Part shown: piece by piece, positions 37,800-46,567 of the stretch
How positions within the stretch are numbered: the first letter of the stretch is position 1
Layout of the letters: each line of letters opens with the position of its first letter
Source of the DNA: Cyanobium sp. PCC 7001
GTDB lineage: Bacteria > Cyanobacteriota > Cyanobacteriia > PCC-6307 > Cyanobiaceae
Assembly: GCF_000155635.1 (NCBI RefSeq)
Contig: NZ_DS990556.1
Coordinates: forward strand, 985,051 to 1,049,050
Length of the DNA: 64,000 bases
Direction: 5' to 3'
Notes under the pieces: generated by a model
The model's input: only the letters and a program-made list of their open reading frames with translations
What the model was told of the DNA's origin: nothing
Databases searched by the model: none
Made by a program: the position numbers and the translations under genes

Positions 37800-39866
37800 A
37801 TGTGTGGCATCGGGGGAATCTTTCACCGCCAGGCCCAGCGGCCGATCGACGAGCAGCTGCTCGTGAACATGGCCGCCATCCAGGTGCATCGCGGACCCGA
37901 CGGCTTCGGGGTGCGCAGCCTCCCTGGCCAGGGGGTGGGCTTCTGCCACGCCAGGCTCTCGATCATCGATCTCGACGCCAACCGGGGTCGCCAGCCCTTC
38001 GTGTCCGAGGACGGCCAGCTGCTGATGGCCCACAACGGCGAGTTCTACGACTTCCAGGCGATCCGGGCCTCGCTCACCGCCCAGGGGGCCCGGTTCAGCA
38101 GCAAGAGCGACTCGGAGATTCTGCTGCGCCTCTACCAGCGCCAGGGCCTGGAGGCGAGTCTGCCGTTGCTGCGGGGCGAGTTCGCCTTCGCCCTGTTCGA
38201 CCAGGGTCTGGACACCCTCTATCTGGTGCGCGACCGCTTCGGCGTCAAACCCCAGTACTGGACGCTGACCGATGAGGGCCTGGTGTTCGGCTCCGAGCTC
38301 AAGGTGCTGTTCGCCCACCCGGGGGTGCAGCGGCGCTTCAGCTCCGAAGGCCTCTTCCACCAGCTGATGCAGACGATGGTGCCCGGCACCACCGCCTTCG
38401 AGGGCGTGCACCAGCTCAGGCCCGGCCACGTGCTCACGGTGCAGCGCCGAAACGGCGACTTCGTGATCGACGACCAGCCCTACTGGGATGTGAACTTCCC
38501 CCGCCAGGGCGAACGGGACGCAAGCCGCAGCGAAGCTGATCACGTGGCTGCGGTGCGCCAGGCCCTGCTGGAGGCGGTGGAGGTGCGCATGGTGGCCGAC
38601 GTGCCGGTGGGCTGTTACCTCTCGGGCGGCATCGACTCCTGCTCGATCCTGGGGCTGGCGGCGGCCGTGAGCCAGAACCCGGTGAAGGCGTTCACGATCG
38701 GCTTCGACGACAGCCGCTACGACGAGACGCCGATCGCCACCGCCATGGCCGAGGCCACCGGTGCCGACCAGCTGGTGATGCGCCTCTCCGGCAACGAGCT
38801 CTACGGCCACCTGGAGGAGACGATCTGGCACACCGAGCGCACGATCTACAACACCCTGGCGGTGGCCAAGTTCCTGATGAGCCGGGAGGTGAACCGCTCC
38901 CACTACAAGGTGGTGATGACGGGCGAAGGCTCCGATGAGCTGTTCGGCGGCTATCCCGCCTTCCGCCGTGACATGTTCCTGCACGGTCTGGCCGAGCTGC
39001 CCGAGGCCGACCGGCAGGAATGGGAACAGCTGCTGCAGGAGGCCAACCAGCTGGTGCAGGGCGCGATGCTGGCGGAGGAGCAGGTGAACGATCCGGCCCT
39101 GGAGGCGGTGGTGGGCTTCACCCCCAGCTGCCTGCAGCCCTGGCTGGCCTGCGCTCCGCTGGTGCCGGATCTGCTGGCAACCGAGCATCGCCAGGCCTGC
39201 AGCGGCTACGCCCCCGGGGCCGCCATTGCGGCCACCCTCGATCCCTCCCAGCTGGAGGGCCGCCATGCCCTGGACCGGGCTCAGTACGTGTGGATCAAGA
39301 CCATGCTGGAAGGGCAGATCCTCACCTGGGGGGGCGACCGGGTGGACATGGCCCACGCCATGGAAGCCCGGCCGGCCTTCCTGGATCACCATCTGGCCGC
39401 GGTGGCCGTGCAGGTGCCCCCCGAACTGCGCATCAAGGGCAAAACCGAGAAATACGTGCTGCGGGAGGCCATGCGGGGGCTGTTGCCCGAGCAGCTCTAC
39501 CGCCGGGAGAAATTCGCCTTCATGGCCCCTCCCGCCCACGCCGATGAGCAGAAGCGGGCCGCCATGCAATCCCTGGCCGATCGCTACCTCAGTCCCTCGG
39601 CGATCGCCGAGGCCGGCCTGCTGGATGCCGAGGGGGTGGCCCAGCTGTTCGCCCGCCACGACGACCCAGCCACCAGCGCGGCCACCCGGGTGCAGCTCGA
39701 TGCCGTGATCAACCACCTGATCGGGGTGCAGATCATGCACCAGCTGTTCGTGGCCGCCGATCTTCCGGCCCAGGCCCGGGAGCTGGCCGATCGGCTCGGC
39801 TGGCGCCTCCACCGGGAGGAGGAGGCGCAGCCCGCCTACGCGCTGATCGGCATGTCGGAGGGCTGA
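37800..39866 (+). CDS. asnB: asparagine synthetase (glutamine-hydrolysing)
   Basis: A 688-residue enzyme transferring glutamine amide nitrogen to aspartate with ATP. The N-terminal glutaminase has the nucleophile Cys2 (MCGIGGIF), HRGPDGFG, ARLSIIDL and MAHNGEFYDF. The synthetase domain has the PP-loop YLSGGIDSCSILGL (about 281), TIGFDDSRYDET and GEGSDELFGGYPAFRRD. The length is at the upper end for the family. The role here could be asparagine formation or amidation of a related acid made by the preceding carbamoyltransferase. The 3' end overlaps the convergent DUF1028 gene by 31 bases. Confidence 0.9.
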   Translation: MCGIGGIFHRQAQRPIDEQLLVNMAAIQVHRGPDGFGVRSLPGQGVGFCHARLSIIDLDANRGRQPFVSEDGQLLMAHNGEFYDFQAIRASLTAQGARFSSKSDSEILLRLYQRQGLEASLPLLRGEFAFALFDQGLDTLYLVRDRFGVKPQYWTLTDEGLVFGSELKVLFAHPGVQRRFSSEGLFHQLMQTMVPGTTAFEGVHQLRPGHVLTVQRRNGDFVIDDQPYWDVNFPRQGERDASRSEADHVAAVRQALLEAVEVRMVADVPVGCYLSGGIDSCSILGLAAAVSQNPVKAFTIGFDDSRYDETPIATAMAEATGADQLVMRLSGNELYGHLEETIWHTERTIYNTLAVAKFLMSREVNRSHYKVVMTGEGSDELFGGYPAFRRDMFLHGLAELPEADRQEWEQLLQEANQLVQGAMLAEEQVNDPALEAVVGFTPSCLQPWLACAPLVPDLLATEHRQACSGYAPGAAIAATLDPSQLEGRHALDRAQYVWIKTMLEGQILTWGGDRVDMAHAMEARPAFLDHHLAAVAVQVPPELRIKGKTEKYVLREAMRGLLPEQLYRREKFAFMAPPAHADEQKRAAMQSLADRYLSPSAIAEAGLLDAEGVAQLFARHDDPATSAATRVQLDAVINHLIGVQIMHQLFVAADLPAQARELADRLGWRLHREEEAQPAYALIGMSEG

Positions 39867-40618
39867 GCTTCGTCGGCCTCGAGCTCGGTGGCCTCGAGCT
39901 CCGCACTCTGGAGCTCGGTGGCCTGCAGCTCCGCGGTCTGGGCCACCCCGAGCGTGGTGGGCAGGGTGGCCCGGAACCCGGTGTAGTAGTGCTGCTCCAC
40001 TTCCGCCAGGATCTCCCGTAGCGCCACGAGGGGCTCGGGGTGGTGATCCACCCGAAAGTCGATGTGGGGGTAGCTCTCCTGGTGCATCACCAGCAGGGCC
40101 GCCGACTGGCGGCCGCGGTGGTCGCCGCCATGGGTCTCGGCGGCCTCGAGGGCCAGCAGCAGGCGATGCTCCAGGGACAGGCCGTGGCGCTCGGCGGCCA
40201 TGTAGGCCTCGGCCATCGCCAGCAGCACCAGCTCCGACGCCAGGTAGTTGCCGGCCACGGAGAAGCCCGGGTAGCAGCGGTGGGCTGCCAGCCCGGCGCA
40301 GTCGGGACCGGTCCAGGCGGCGGTGCGGCCCTGGGAATCCACCAGGTGGACCTGGCGTCCGTCACGACCGGGGTCGTCCTGCAGCAGGGAGTTCAGAACA
40401 GCCTCGGCCCCCAGCTGCCCCTGACTCTCGAGCTGGAGCTGCTCCAGCCGGTCGAGGCCCCAGGGCCCGAAGTAGGGATTGGTGCTGGCCTGGGTGGCCA
40501 CGGCTCCCACACCGGCACGGGCATGGGGCACGAGCGAGCCGACCGCCAGATGCTTGGTCGCCACCCCAACGCCGGTCATTCCGGTCTCAGCGTCCCAGGC
40601 AACGATCGAGTAGGTCAT
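39836..40618 (-). CDS. DUF1028 family Ntn-hydrolase-like protein
   Basis: A 260-residue protein beginning MTYSIVAWDAETGMTGVGVA. The Thr/Ser-rich N-terminus, LVPHARAGVGAVATQASTNP, GPWGLDRLEQLQLE and GFSVAGNYLAS are typical of DUF1028, predicted Ntn-hydrolase-fold amidohydrolases often found beside M20-type amidohydrolases. The last about 30 residues are a repetitive extension (AELQATELQSAELEATELE) encoded in the stretch that overlaps asnB. It is divergent from the M20 amidohydrolase gene across 150 bases, so the two may share control. Confidence 0.82.
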   Translation of the reverse strand: MTYSIVAWDAETGMTGVGVATKHLAVGSLVPHARAGVGAVATQASTNPYFGPWGLDRLEQLQLESQGQLGAEAVLNSLLQDDPGRDGRQVHLVDSQGRTAAWTGPDCAGLAAHRCYPGFSVAGNYLASELVLLAMAEAYMAAERHGLSLEHRLLLALEAAETHGGDHRGRQSAALLVMHQESYPHIDFRVDHHPEPLVALREILAEVEQHYYTGFRATLPTTLGVAQTAELQATELQSAELEATELEADEAQPSDMPISA

Positions 40619-40768
40619 CGCAGGAGGGTGGATGGGGAGGAGGGTGCGATTTCAGATGGGCTCTGAATCACGCGAGGGCCGTGAATTTCAGCGTGGTGGA
40701 ATGATTGACGATCCGGCTCCGGCGCGTTGTGCCGTAGCGCACCATCGGCCCCAACGCTCCGCTCCGCC

Positions 40769-42070
40769 ATGACCCAGCTCAGCGTCGGCTCCCAGGCCAG
40801 CCTCAACGGTCCACTGCGGCCCTCCGGTCTTCCGCTGGGCCTGCGCGCCAACGGCGATCGGCTGGCCAGAAGCCTGGAGGTGCTGTCGCAGATCGGCCGC
40901 TTGCCCTCCGGTGCCGTGCGCCGGCTGGCCTTCAGCGATGAGGACCGGGCCGCCCGCGACCTCGTGCAGGACTGGATGCGGGAGGCGGGCATGGAGGTGC
41001 GCATCGATGCCGCGGGCAACCTGATCGGCCGCTACGAGGGCCTCGACCCCCAGGCTCCCGTGCTGGCCACGGGCTCCCACATCGACACGGTGCCGGAAGG
41101 GGGCCGCTACGACGGTGCCCTCGGTGTGATGGCCGGGCTGGAGGTGGTGCGGGTGCTGGCCGAGCAGGGGGAGCGGCTGCATCACCCGCTGGAGGTGATC
41201 GTGTTCGCCGACGAGGAGAGCTCGATGGTGGGCTGCAAGACCCTGGTGGGACGGGGCTCCGATGACCCCGCCAGTTACGTCACCGCCCTGGGACTGCCGA
41301 TCGAGGATGCCCTGGCCAGCATCGGCGGCGACTGGGAGCAGCGCTCCAGCGCCCGCCGTGCCCCCGAGGAGATCGCGGCCTTTCTGGAGCTGCACGTGGA
41401 GCAGGGCGGCGTGCTCGAGGCCGTGGGCAAGGAGATCGGTGTTGTGGAGGGGGTGGTGGGGCAGCAGCGCTACACCATCAGCGTCACCGGCCAGGCCAAC
41501 CATGCGGGTACCACGCCCATGGGCATGCGCCGCGACGCCCTCACCACCGCCGCCCAGATCATCCTGGCGGTGGAGGACATGGCGCTCCATTTCCCCGGCG
41601 ATCCGGTGGCCACCGTGGGCAAGCTGCAGGTGTGGCCGAACGCAGCCAACATCGTGCCGGGACGGGTGGAGTTCACCCTCGACATGCGCGATCTGTCCCA
41701 CAGCGTGATCGACCACATGCGCGCCCACCTGGAGCGCAAGATCGAGAACATCGCCGTGGCCAGCCGCACCCGGATCGCCATGACACCGCAGTTCGTGGTG
41801 GATCCCAGCCCCGCCGATCCGATGATCCAGGAGGTGATCACCGAGAGCTGCCAGCAGCTGGGGCTCAGCTACACCCACCTGCCCAGCCGTGCCAGCCACG
41901 ACTCCCAGGAGCTGGGCCGGCTCACGGCGATGGGGATGATCTTCGTGCCCAGCCGCGATGGCGTGTCCCATTCGGCTGACGAATTCACCTCCCCCGAGCA
42001 GTGCGAACAGGGCGTGAACGTGCTGCTGCAGAGCCTGATCCGCCTGGATGCGAGCCTCGCCGCCAGCTGA
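40769..42070 (+). CDS. Zn-dependent amidohydrolase, hydantoinase/carbamoylase (allantoate amidohydrolase) family, M20
   Basis: A 433-residue enzyme of the group that includes N-carbamoyl-L-amino-acid hydrolase, beta-ureidopropionase and allantoate amidohydrolase; these release CO2 and ammonia from N-carbamoyl compounds. Metal ligands are visible: His in TGSHIDTVPEGG, bridging Asp in GRYDGALGVMAG, Glu in VFADEESSMVG, His in ELHVEQGG, plus NHAGTTPMGMR and SRASHDSQELGR near the end. Length is usual. The substrate cannot be chosen from sequence, but the nearby carbamoyltransferase makes an N-carbamoyl amino acid attractive. The GMC oxidoreductase gene starts 11 bases downstream. Confidence 0.88.
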   Translation: MTQLSVGSQASLNGPLRPSGLPLGLRANGDRLARSLEVLSQIGRLPSGAVRRLAFSDEDRAARDLVQDWMREAGMEVRIDAAGNLIGRYEGLDPQAPVLATGSHIDTVPEGGRYDGALGVMAGLEVVRVLAEQGERLHHPLEVIVFADEESSMVGCKTLVGRGSDDPASYVTALGLPIEDALASIGGDWEQRSSARRAPEEIAAFLELHVEQGGVLEAVGKEIGVVEGVVGQQRYTISVTGQANHAGTTPMGMRRDALTTAAQIILAVEDMALHFPGDPVATVGKLQVWPNAANIVPGRVEFTLDMRDLSHSVIDHMRAHLERKIENIAVASRTRIAMTPQFVVDPSPADPMIQEVITESCQQLGLSYTHLPSRASHDSQELGRLTAMGMIFVPSRDGVSHSADEFTSPEQCEQGVNVLLQSLIRLDASLAAS

Positions 42071-42081
42071 GACATCCGCTG

Positions 42082-43752
42082 ATGCCCCCCGGCAGTGATC
42101 CGCCCCCCCTGGCGGAGCCCGACGCGATCGTGGTGGGATCCGGCGCCACCGGCGGGGTGGCTGCCATGGTGCTGGCCGAGGCGGGGCTTCGGGTGCTGGT
42201 GCTCGAGGCCGGGCCCAGCCTCACCGCCCGCCAGGCCTACGGCGGTGAGCCGGCGAACATGGTGCGACGGCTGGCCCATCTCTCCAGCGGTCGCCACCGC
42301 GTGCAGGCCCACCACCCGGGCTACTGGAAACAGAACCCCGAGCTGTTCATCGATGAACGCCGCAACCCCTACACCACGCCACCGGAGCGGCCGTTCCTCT
42401 GGACCCGAGGGCGCCAGCTGGGCGGCAAGAGCCTCACCTGGGGCGGCATCACCCTGCGCCTGAGCGACTACGAGTTCAAGGCCGGTGAGCGCGACGGGCA
42501 CGGACCCTCCTGGCCCATCGGCGAGCAGGAGCTGGCGCCTTACTACACCCGTCTCGAGACGCTGCTGGGGGTGCATGGCCACCCCGATGGCCTGCCCCAG
42601 CTGCCGGACGGCCACTTTCTCGATCCCCTGCCGCTCACCCCCGGGGAACGGCACCTGCAGCGCGCCGCAGCCGAGCAGCTGGACCTGCCGCTGATCCACT
42701 CGCGCGGGTTCGGCCTGCACCGCGGCCGGGGCTGGGCCCGGTCCGCCAGCACCGGCAGCACCCTGGCGCGGGCCCTGGCCACGGGCCGCACCACGGTGCG
42801 CACCGGCGCGGTGGTGAGCCATGTGGTGATGCGCCCCGACGGCAGCCGGGCCCGCGGCGTGGTGGTGGTGGACAGCACCAGTGGCGCGCGCCAGCAGCTG
42901 GATGCGCCCCTGGTGGTGCTGTGCGCCTCCACGATCGAGACCCTGCGGATCGTGCTCCACTCCAGCGAGGGCAACACGGCCAGCAGCGGCCGCGGACTGG
43001 TGGACCCCTCGGGCAGCCTGGGCCGCTACCTGATGGACCACATCTCCACCAGCCGCTTCTTCTCGATCCCGGATGTGGAGCCGCCGCCCGAGCCGCCCGA
43101 ACTCTCCGGCGCCGGCAGCTGCTTCATCCCCAACACCGTGAACCTGGAGCCCGGAAGCCCGCTGGAGTTCCGCCGGGGCTACGGCCTCTGGGCCGCCGTG
43201 CAGCGCTTCGACCCGCCCAGCCTGCTGCAACGGCGCCGGGGTGAGGCGGTGGGCTTCCTGATCGGCCACGGGGAGGTGCTGCCCCAGAGCACCAATCACG
43301 TGACCCTCAACCCTGACCGGCTCGATGCCTGGGGCCTGCCCACCCCCCACATCAGCCTGGCCTGGGGTCCCAACGAAACGGCCATGGTGGCCCACATGCA
43401 GCGGCGCATGGATGCCGTGGTGGCGGCGGCGGGGGGCACGGTGCGGCCGATCGAGGAGATCTTCGTGCTGCCCCTGCTGGAGCCGTGGATCCGGGGCAGC
43501 TTCGCCACCCGCAGCGGTGCTCCGCCCCCCGGCTACTACATCCATGAGCTGGGGGGAGCGCGCATGGCCGCCCGGGAGGAGGACGGGGTGGTGAACCCCC
43601 AGAACCAGTGCTGGCGGGCGCCCAACCTGCTGGTGACCGATGGCGCCTGCTGGCCGAGCGCCGGCTGGCAGAGCCCGACGCTCACGGAGATGGCGATCAC
43701 CTGGCGGGCCTGCGAGGCCGCGGCGACCCGGCTGCGGCGGGGCGAGGGGTAG
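42082..43752 (+). CDS. GMC-family FAD-dependent oxidoreductase
   Basis: A 556-residue flavoprotein. The N-terminal Rossmann motif is AIVVGSGATGGVAAMVLAEA, followed by VLVLEAGPS and the second FAD contact RGRQLGGKSLTWGGI. The C-terminal GMC domain has YYIHELGGARMA and LLVTDGACWPSAGWQSPTLT with the usual catalytic His region partly altered (SAGWQSP where many members have NPxHT-like sequences). These enzymes oxidise alcohols, choline, sugars or other hydroxy compounds. It follows the amidohydrolase gene by 11 bases, probably in one operon; the ATG MPPGSDPPP is the first after that stop. Confidence 0.85.
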   Translation: MPPGSDPPPLAEPDAIVVGSGATGGVAAMVLAEAGLRVLVLEAGPSLTARQAYGGEPANMVRRLAHLSSGRHRVQAHHPGYWKQNPELFIDERRNPYTTPPERPFLWTRGRQLGGKSLTWGGITLRLSDYEFKAGERDGHGPSWPIGEQELAPYYTRLETLLGVHGHPDGLPQLPDGHFLDPLPLTPGERHLQRAAAEQLDLPLIHSRGFGLHRGRGWARSASTGSTLARALATGRTTVRTGAVVSHVVMRPDGSRARGVVVVDSTSGARQQLDAPLVVLCASTIETLRIVLHSSEGNTASSGRGLVDPSGSLGRYLMDHISTSRFFSIPDVEPPPEPPELSGAGSCFIPNTVNLEPGSPLEFRRGYGLWAAVQRFDPPSLLQRRRGEAVGFLIGHGEVLPQSTNHVTLNPDRLDAWGLPTPHISLAWGPNETAMVAHMQRRMDAVVAAAGGTVRPIEEIFVLPLLEPWIRGSFATRSGAPPPGYYIHELGGARMAAREEDGVVNPQNQCWRAPNLLVTDGACWPSAGWQSPTLTEMAITWRACEAAATRLRRGEG

Positions 43753-43863
43753 TCAGCGGATCCAGACACGCGCTGCCATCCGGTGTCCATGGTCACAACC
43801 GCCCCGGGGGACGGTCTGCACAATGACGGGGCGACCTTTCACAGGGTCGGGCAAGGGAGAACA

Positions 43864-43896
43864 AGGGCGAGGGTTGGCACCTTCGCCCTTTTTTTC
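43864..43896 (+). terminator. rho-independent terminator after the GMC gene
   Basis: An 11-bp stem from AAGGGCGAGGG pairing with CCTTCGCCCTT (one G-T pair) around a 6-base loop is followed by a run of seven T. It lies 112 bases beyond the GMC stop and ends the plus-strand nitrogen cluster. Confidence 0.85.
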
Positions 43897-43970
43897 GTCC
43901 CGCCTTTATTGTGCCGCCATCCTTCATCCAGGGGCCTGCAGCCATCCCTGCGGCATCGAGGGATTCGGTG

Positions 43971-44219
43971 TCAGCGCAGGAAGAGCGCACTGAAATAGTG
44001 CTGATTCACACAGGTGTCCTTGCAGCCGTTCTGGAACAGGAACGTGGCCAGGGCCGAGGTGGCCACCCGGTGCTGGTTCCACTCCGGATGGTGATCCAGG
44101 AACTGCCGCAGTCCGTGGAAGAGCACTTCTGGAACTTCGGCCTCCAGATGGGCGGCGCACTCGTCGCAGGGCGAACTGGCGGCTTGAGGCCACGTCCCCG
44201 TCTCAGGCGAGCTCTGCAT
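43971..44219 (-). CDS. DUF2811 family small protein, paralogue 1
   Basis: An 82-residue protein with the DUF2811 core: LEAEVPEVLFHGLRQFLDHH, PEWNQHRVATSALATFLFQN and GCKDTCVNQHYFSALFLR. Function unknown. It shares the pattern H-P-x-W-x-Q-x-R and FLFQ-x-GC with the second copy at 61359-61643. ATG MQSSPETG was chosen for usual family length; an in-frame ATG 87 bases upstream gives 111 residues. Unlike copy 2 it carries extra cysteines (SPCDECAAH). A three-box array with the same spacing as that upstream of the other copy lies upstream of this gene. Confidence 0.75.
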   Translation of the reverse strand: MQSSPETGTWPQAASSPCDECAAHLEAEVPEVLFHGLRQFLDHHPEWNQHRVATSALATFLFQNGCKDTCVNQHYFSALFLR

Positions 44220-44306
44220 CCCCGAGACGGCTCCCGGGATGGAAGGGTGAACCAGCCCCGCCTCCCGACCCGAGGCTTCATGCCCAGTACCCAGGATGTC
44301 GTCCAT

Positions 44307-44616
44307 TCGGTGATGCCCCTGCCCGTGAATCGCGCCCAGTACGCCACAACGGCCCCGGGGGCGTCAAAGCGTCGTCTTCGGCGCTGGCCCACCGGCTTTC
44401 AGGATGAGACAGGGGGATCGCACTGGGATCTGAGCCAGCGGGAGCGGGTGCCTCCATCGGGCTTGCAACCCCTCGCCAACTCTGTCAAGAGCAATCTGAA
44501 CAGACGGCGAGAATCCACAGGCCGCACGCCGGAACGGCGCAGAGGAGCCAGATTCTGTGGAAAACCCCCCGCCGAACTGGGGAAAACAGGGCAGGAATGG
44601 GGAAACTCAGGACAGA
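44307..44616. other. intergenic region between cbiX and DUF2811
   Basis: About 310 bases (about 400 if the short DUF2811 start is used). No gene is supported; short frames look random. It contains the three-box array near the cbiX stop and a minus-strand TTGACA at 44483-44488 without a matching -10. Confidence 0.5.
44556..44606 (-). promoter_or_regulatory. three-box TTTTCC array 1, upstream of DUF2811 copy 1
   Basis: Read in the direction of the DUF2811 gene: GTTTCCCCA (44606-44598), TTTTCCCCA (44586-44578) and TTTTCCACA (44564-44556). Start-to-start distances are 20 and 22 bp, identical to the array at 61100-61150. TTTTCCACA is the form of DnaA box described for cyanobacteria. Flanking sequence is not otherwise conserved between the two sites. 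Confidence 0.6.
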
Positions 44617-45795
44617 TCAATTGTTCTGATCAGTTGCTGGTCTCACCAGACCAGGTCCGGACGAGACGGCCTGGCCCGTCGCCGGGGCCCCATCGGAGCC
44701 GTGGCCGCCTCTGAGGGTTCGCGGACCGAGGGGGTGGTCGGCATGGGGATAGGGCGTGTGGTGATGGGCGGCGTGGTCGTGGTGGTGGTGTCCGGCCAGG
44801 GGCACGGGAACGCCGTCGGGCTGGCAGGCCCCGGTGCATTCGTTCTCACAGAGATCACAGCTCTCGGTGAGCCCTTCCACATGGTGATGGTGACTGTGCT
44901 GGGGAGCTCCCACTTCGCGTTCGAAACCGAGAACCTGGTCGCGGTATTTGCACAGGGAACAGTTCATGTTCGTATCGCCACGCACCACGTCCTCGACACG
45001 CTCCACAAAGGTGTCGAGCACATGGGGATGGTCACCGAGATAGGAGGCCTTGACGAACTCCACGTCGGGATGATCGGCCGCCACACGGTCGGTGTGCTGG
45101 GCAATCCTGCTCACCAGCACACCGGAGAAGAGGAAATAGGGAAACACCACGATGCGGCGATACCCGAGACGCACCACATGGCGCAGTCCGGGCTCCACCA
45201 GGGGGAAGGTGACGCCGGAGTAGAGGGTTTCGCCCCAGCCGAAGCCGAAGCCCTCCACGAGCATGCGGGTCACCTTCGCCACGTTCGAGTTGGCATCGGG
45301 ATCGGAGGAGCCCCGGCCCACCACCACCAGCAGGGTGTCCTCCAGGGGCACATCCCCGGGCGCGGCCGCCAGCGCCTGCCGCAGCCGGGCACCGGCCGCC
45401 TGGATCATGCGGCGATCCACCCCCAGCTCCCGGCCGTAGTCGATCCGCAGGCCGGTTTCGGCCGCGTAGGTGTTGAGCACCGAGGGAATGTCGTTCTTGG
45501 CATGGCCGGCGGCGAAGAGCATGGCCGGCACCGCCAGCACGTGCTTCACCCCCTGCCGCCTCAGGCTTTCCAGCCCCTCCCGCAGGATCGGTGTGGCGAA
45601 TTCCAGGTAGCCGTAGGCCACCGGCACCGGATCGAAGCGCTGCTGCAACTGCCGGGCCAGGCTGGCGAACTCGGCCACGGCCAGCCGGTTGCGGCTGCCA
45701 TGGCCGCAGACCAGAACGCCGAGCGAACCTTCGCCATCCGCCAGGGGCGAGCCCTCCGAGGCGACCGGAGCCGGGACAGGGGAGGGGGAGTGCAT
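44617..45795 (-). CDS. cbiX: CbiX-type sirohydrochlorin cobalto/ferrochelatase with His-rich Fe-S tail
   Basis: A 392-residue long-form chelatase that inserts Co2+ (or Fe2+) into sirohydrochlorin for cobalamin or sirohaem. Two repeated chelatase halves are seen: LGVLVCGHGSRNRLAVAEFA, VPAMLFAAGHAKNDIP, LLVVVGRGSSDPDANSNV and FPYFLFSGVLVSRI. The C-terminal extension has the M-x-C-x-x-C motif (MNCSLCKYRD) known to hold a [4Fe-4S] cluster in CbiX, and more Cys (SCDLCENECTGAC). Histidine clusters follow (SHHHHVEG, GHHHHDHAAHHH), which may store or deliver metal. ATG MHSPSPVPAP was chosen; the longer frame upstream overlaps the divergent ParB-like gene region. It ends 10 bases before the three-box array. 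Confidence 0.9.
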   Translation of the reverse strand: MHSPSPVPAPVASEGSPLADGEGSLGVLVCGHGSRNRLAVAEFASLARQLQQRFDPVPVAYGYLEFATPILREGLESLRRQGVKHVLAVPAMLFAAGHAKNDIPSVLNTYAAETGLRIDYGRELGVDRRMIQAAGARLRQALAAAPGDVPLEDTLLVVVGRGSSDPDANSNVAKVTRMLVEGFGFGWGETLYSGVTFPLVEPGLRHVVRLGYRRIVVFPYFLFSGVLVSRIAQHTDRVAADHPDVEFVKASYLGDHPHVLDTFVERVEDVVRGDTNMNCSLCKYRDQVLGFEREVGAPQHSHHHHVEGLTESCDLCENECTGACQPDGVPVPLAGHHHHDHAAHHHTPYPHADHPLGPRTLRGGHGSDGAPATGQAVSSGPGLVRPATDQNN

Positions 45796-45901
45796 GGGAG
45801 CGCGTGCCTGCAGCGACCCTATCCCGATCACGTGCGGGGCACACCGGAGCGATGCCGCCAGACCCGGGCGAGGATGAGCCCCAGCAGGTTCCTCTCGCGC
45901 G

Positions 45902-46567
45902 ATGGCGCTGCGCCTTCCCCCCTTCCAGCAGCTGCCACCGCCCCAGCCGGGCGTCGCCCTCACCGAACTGCCGATCGCCCGGCTGCGGCCCACCCAGCTG
46001 TGCGTTGGGATGGCGGAAGTGCGCAGCCGGCAGCGCGACTTCCGGGCGGAGGACCGACGCGAGCGGCGTGACTATCTGGGCACCAAGCCGGTGCCGCTGG
46101 TGCGCAGCGCCGCGGGCGAGGTGTGGATGGTGGACCGCCACCACCGTCTGCGGGCCCTGCTGGAGCTGGAACCGGAGGCCACCGCCTTCGGCTATGTGGC
46201 CCTCCAGCTGGACACAGACGACCGTGCCGTGGTGCTGGAGGAACTGCGGCGCCGAGGCTGGCTCTACCTCTATGACGGGCGGGGCCTGGGCCCCCTCGAG
46301 CCGGGGGTGCTGCCTTCCCAGCTCACCGGTCTGCAGGATGACCCCTACCGCAGCCTGGTCTGGCGCCTCAAGAAGGAGGGGGTGATCGAGCCGGCGCCCC
46401 TGATTCCATTCCACGAATTCCGCTGGGGAGCCTGGCTGCGCAGCCGCTCGCTCCCCCCCTTCAGCTCGGCCCAGCTCGAGCCCGCCCTGCCGGCGGCGCG
46501 GGCCCTGGCCCGGTCGGCGGCCGCCGGCCACCTGGCCGGCTGGAAAGGGGGGAGCCGGGGTGGCTGA
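45902..46567 (+). CDS. ParB-like nuclease-fold protein (ParBc_2 type)
   Basis: A 221-residue protein. ALTELPIARLRPTQLCVGMA, RDYLGTKPVPLVRSAAGEVW, MVDRHHRLRALLELEPEA and DDPYRSLVWRLKKEGVIE match the stand-alone ParB-like family PF08857 rather than chromosome-partitioning ParB; the DRHHR segment is the ParB/Srx-type box. There is no HTH or CTPase partner ParA nearby, so plasmid partitioning is unlikely. Function unknown. It overlaps the following antiporter gene by 8 bases. Confidence 0.7.
   Translation: MALRLPPFQQLPPPQPGVALTELPIARLRPTQLCVGMAEVRSRQRDFRAEDRRERRDYLGTKPVPLVRSAAGEVWMVDRHHRLRALLELEPEATAFGYVALQLDTDDRAVVLEELRRRGWLYLYDGRGLGPLEPGVLPSQLTGLQDDPYRSLVWRLKKEGVIEPAPLIPFHEFRWGAWLRSRSLPPFSSAQLEPALPAARALARSAAAGHLAGWKGGSRGG

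Noticed and set aside
44557-46071. 504-codon plus-strand frame across cbiX
   Set aside because: Shadow of cbiX; no family motif, and it overlaps the well-supported chelatase and the array region.
45902-46567. ParB-like gene as evidence of a plasmid or partitioning locus
   Set aside because: It belongs to the short ParBc_2-type group, has no ParA partner and sits among chromosomal housekeeping genes.
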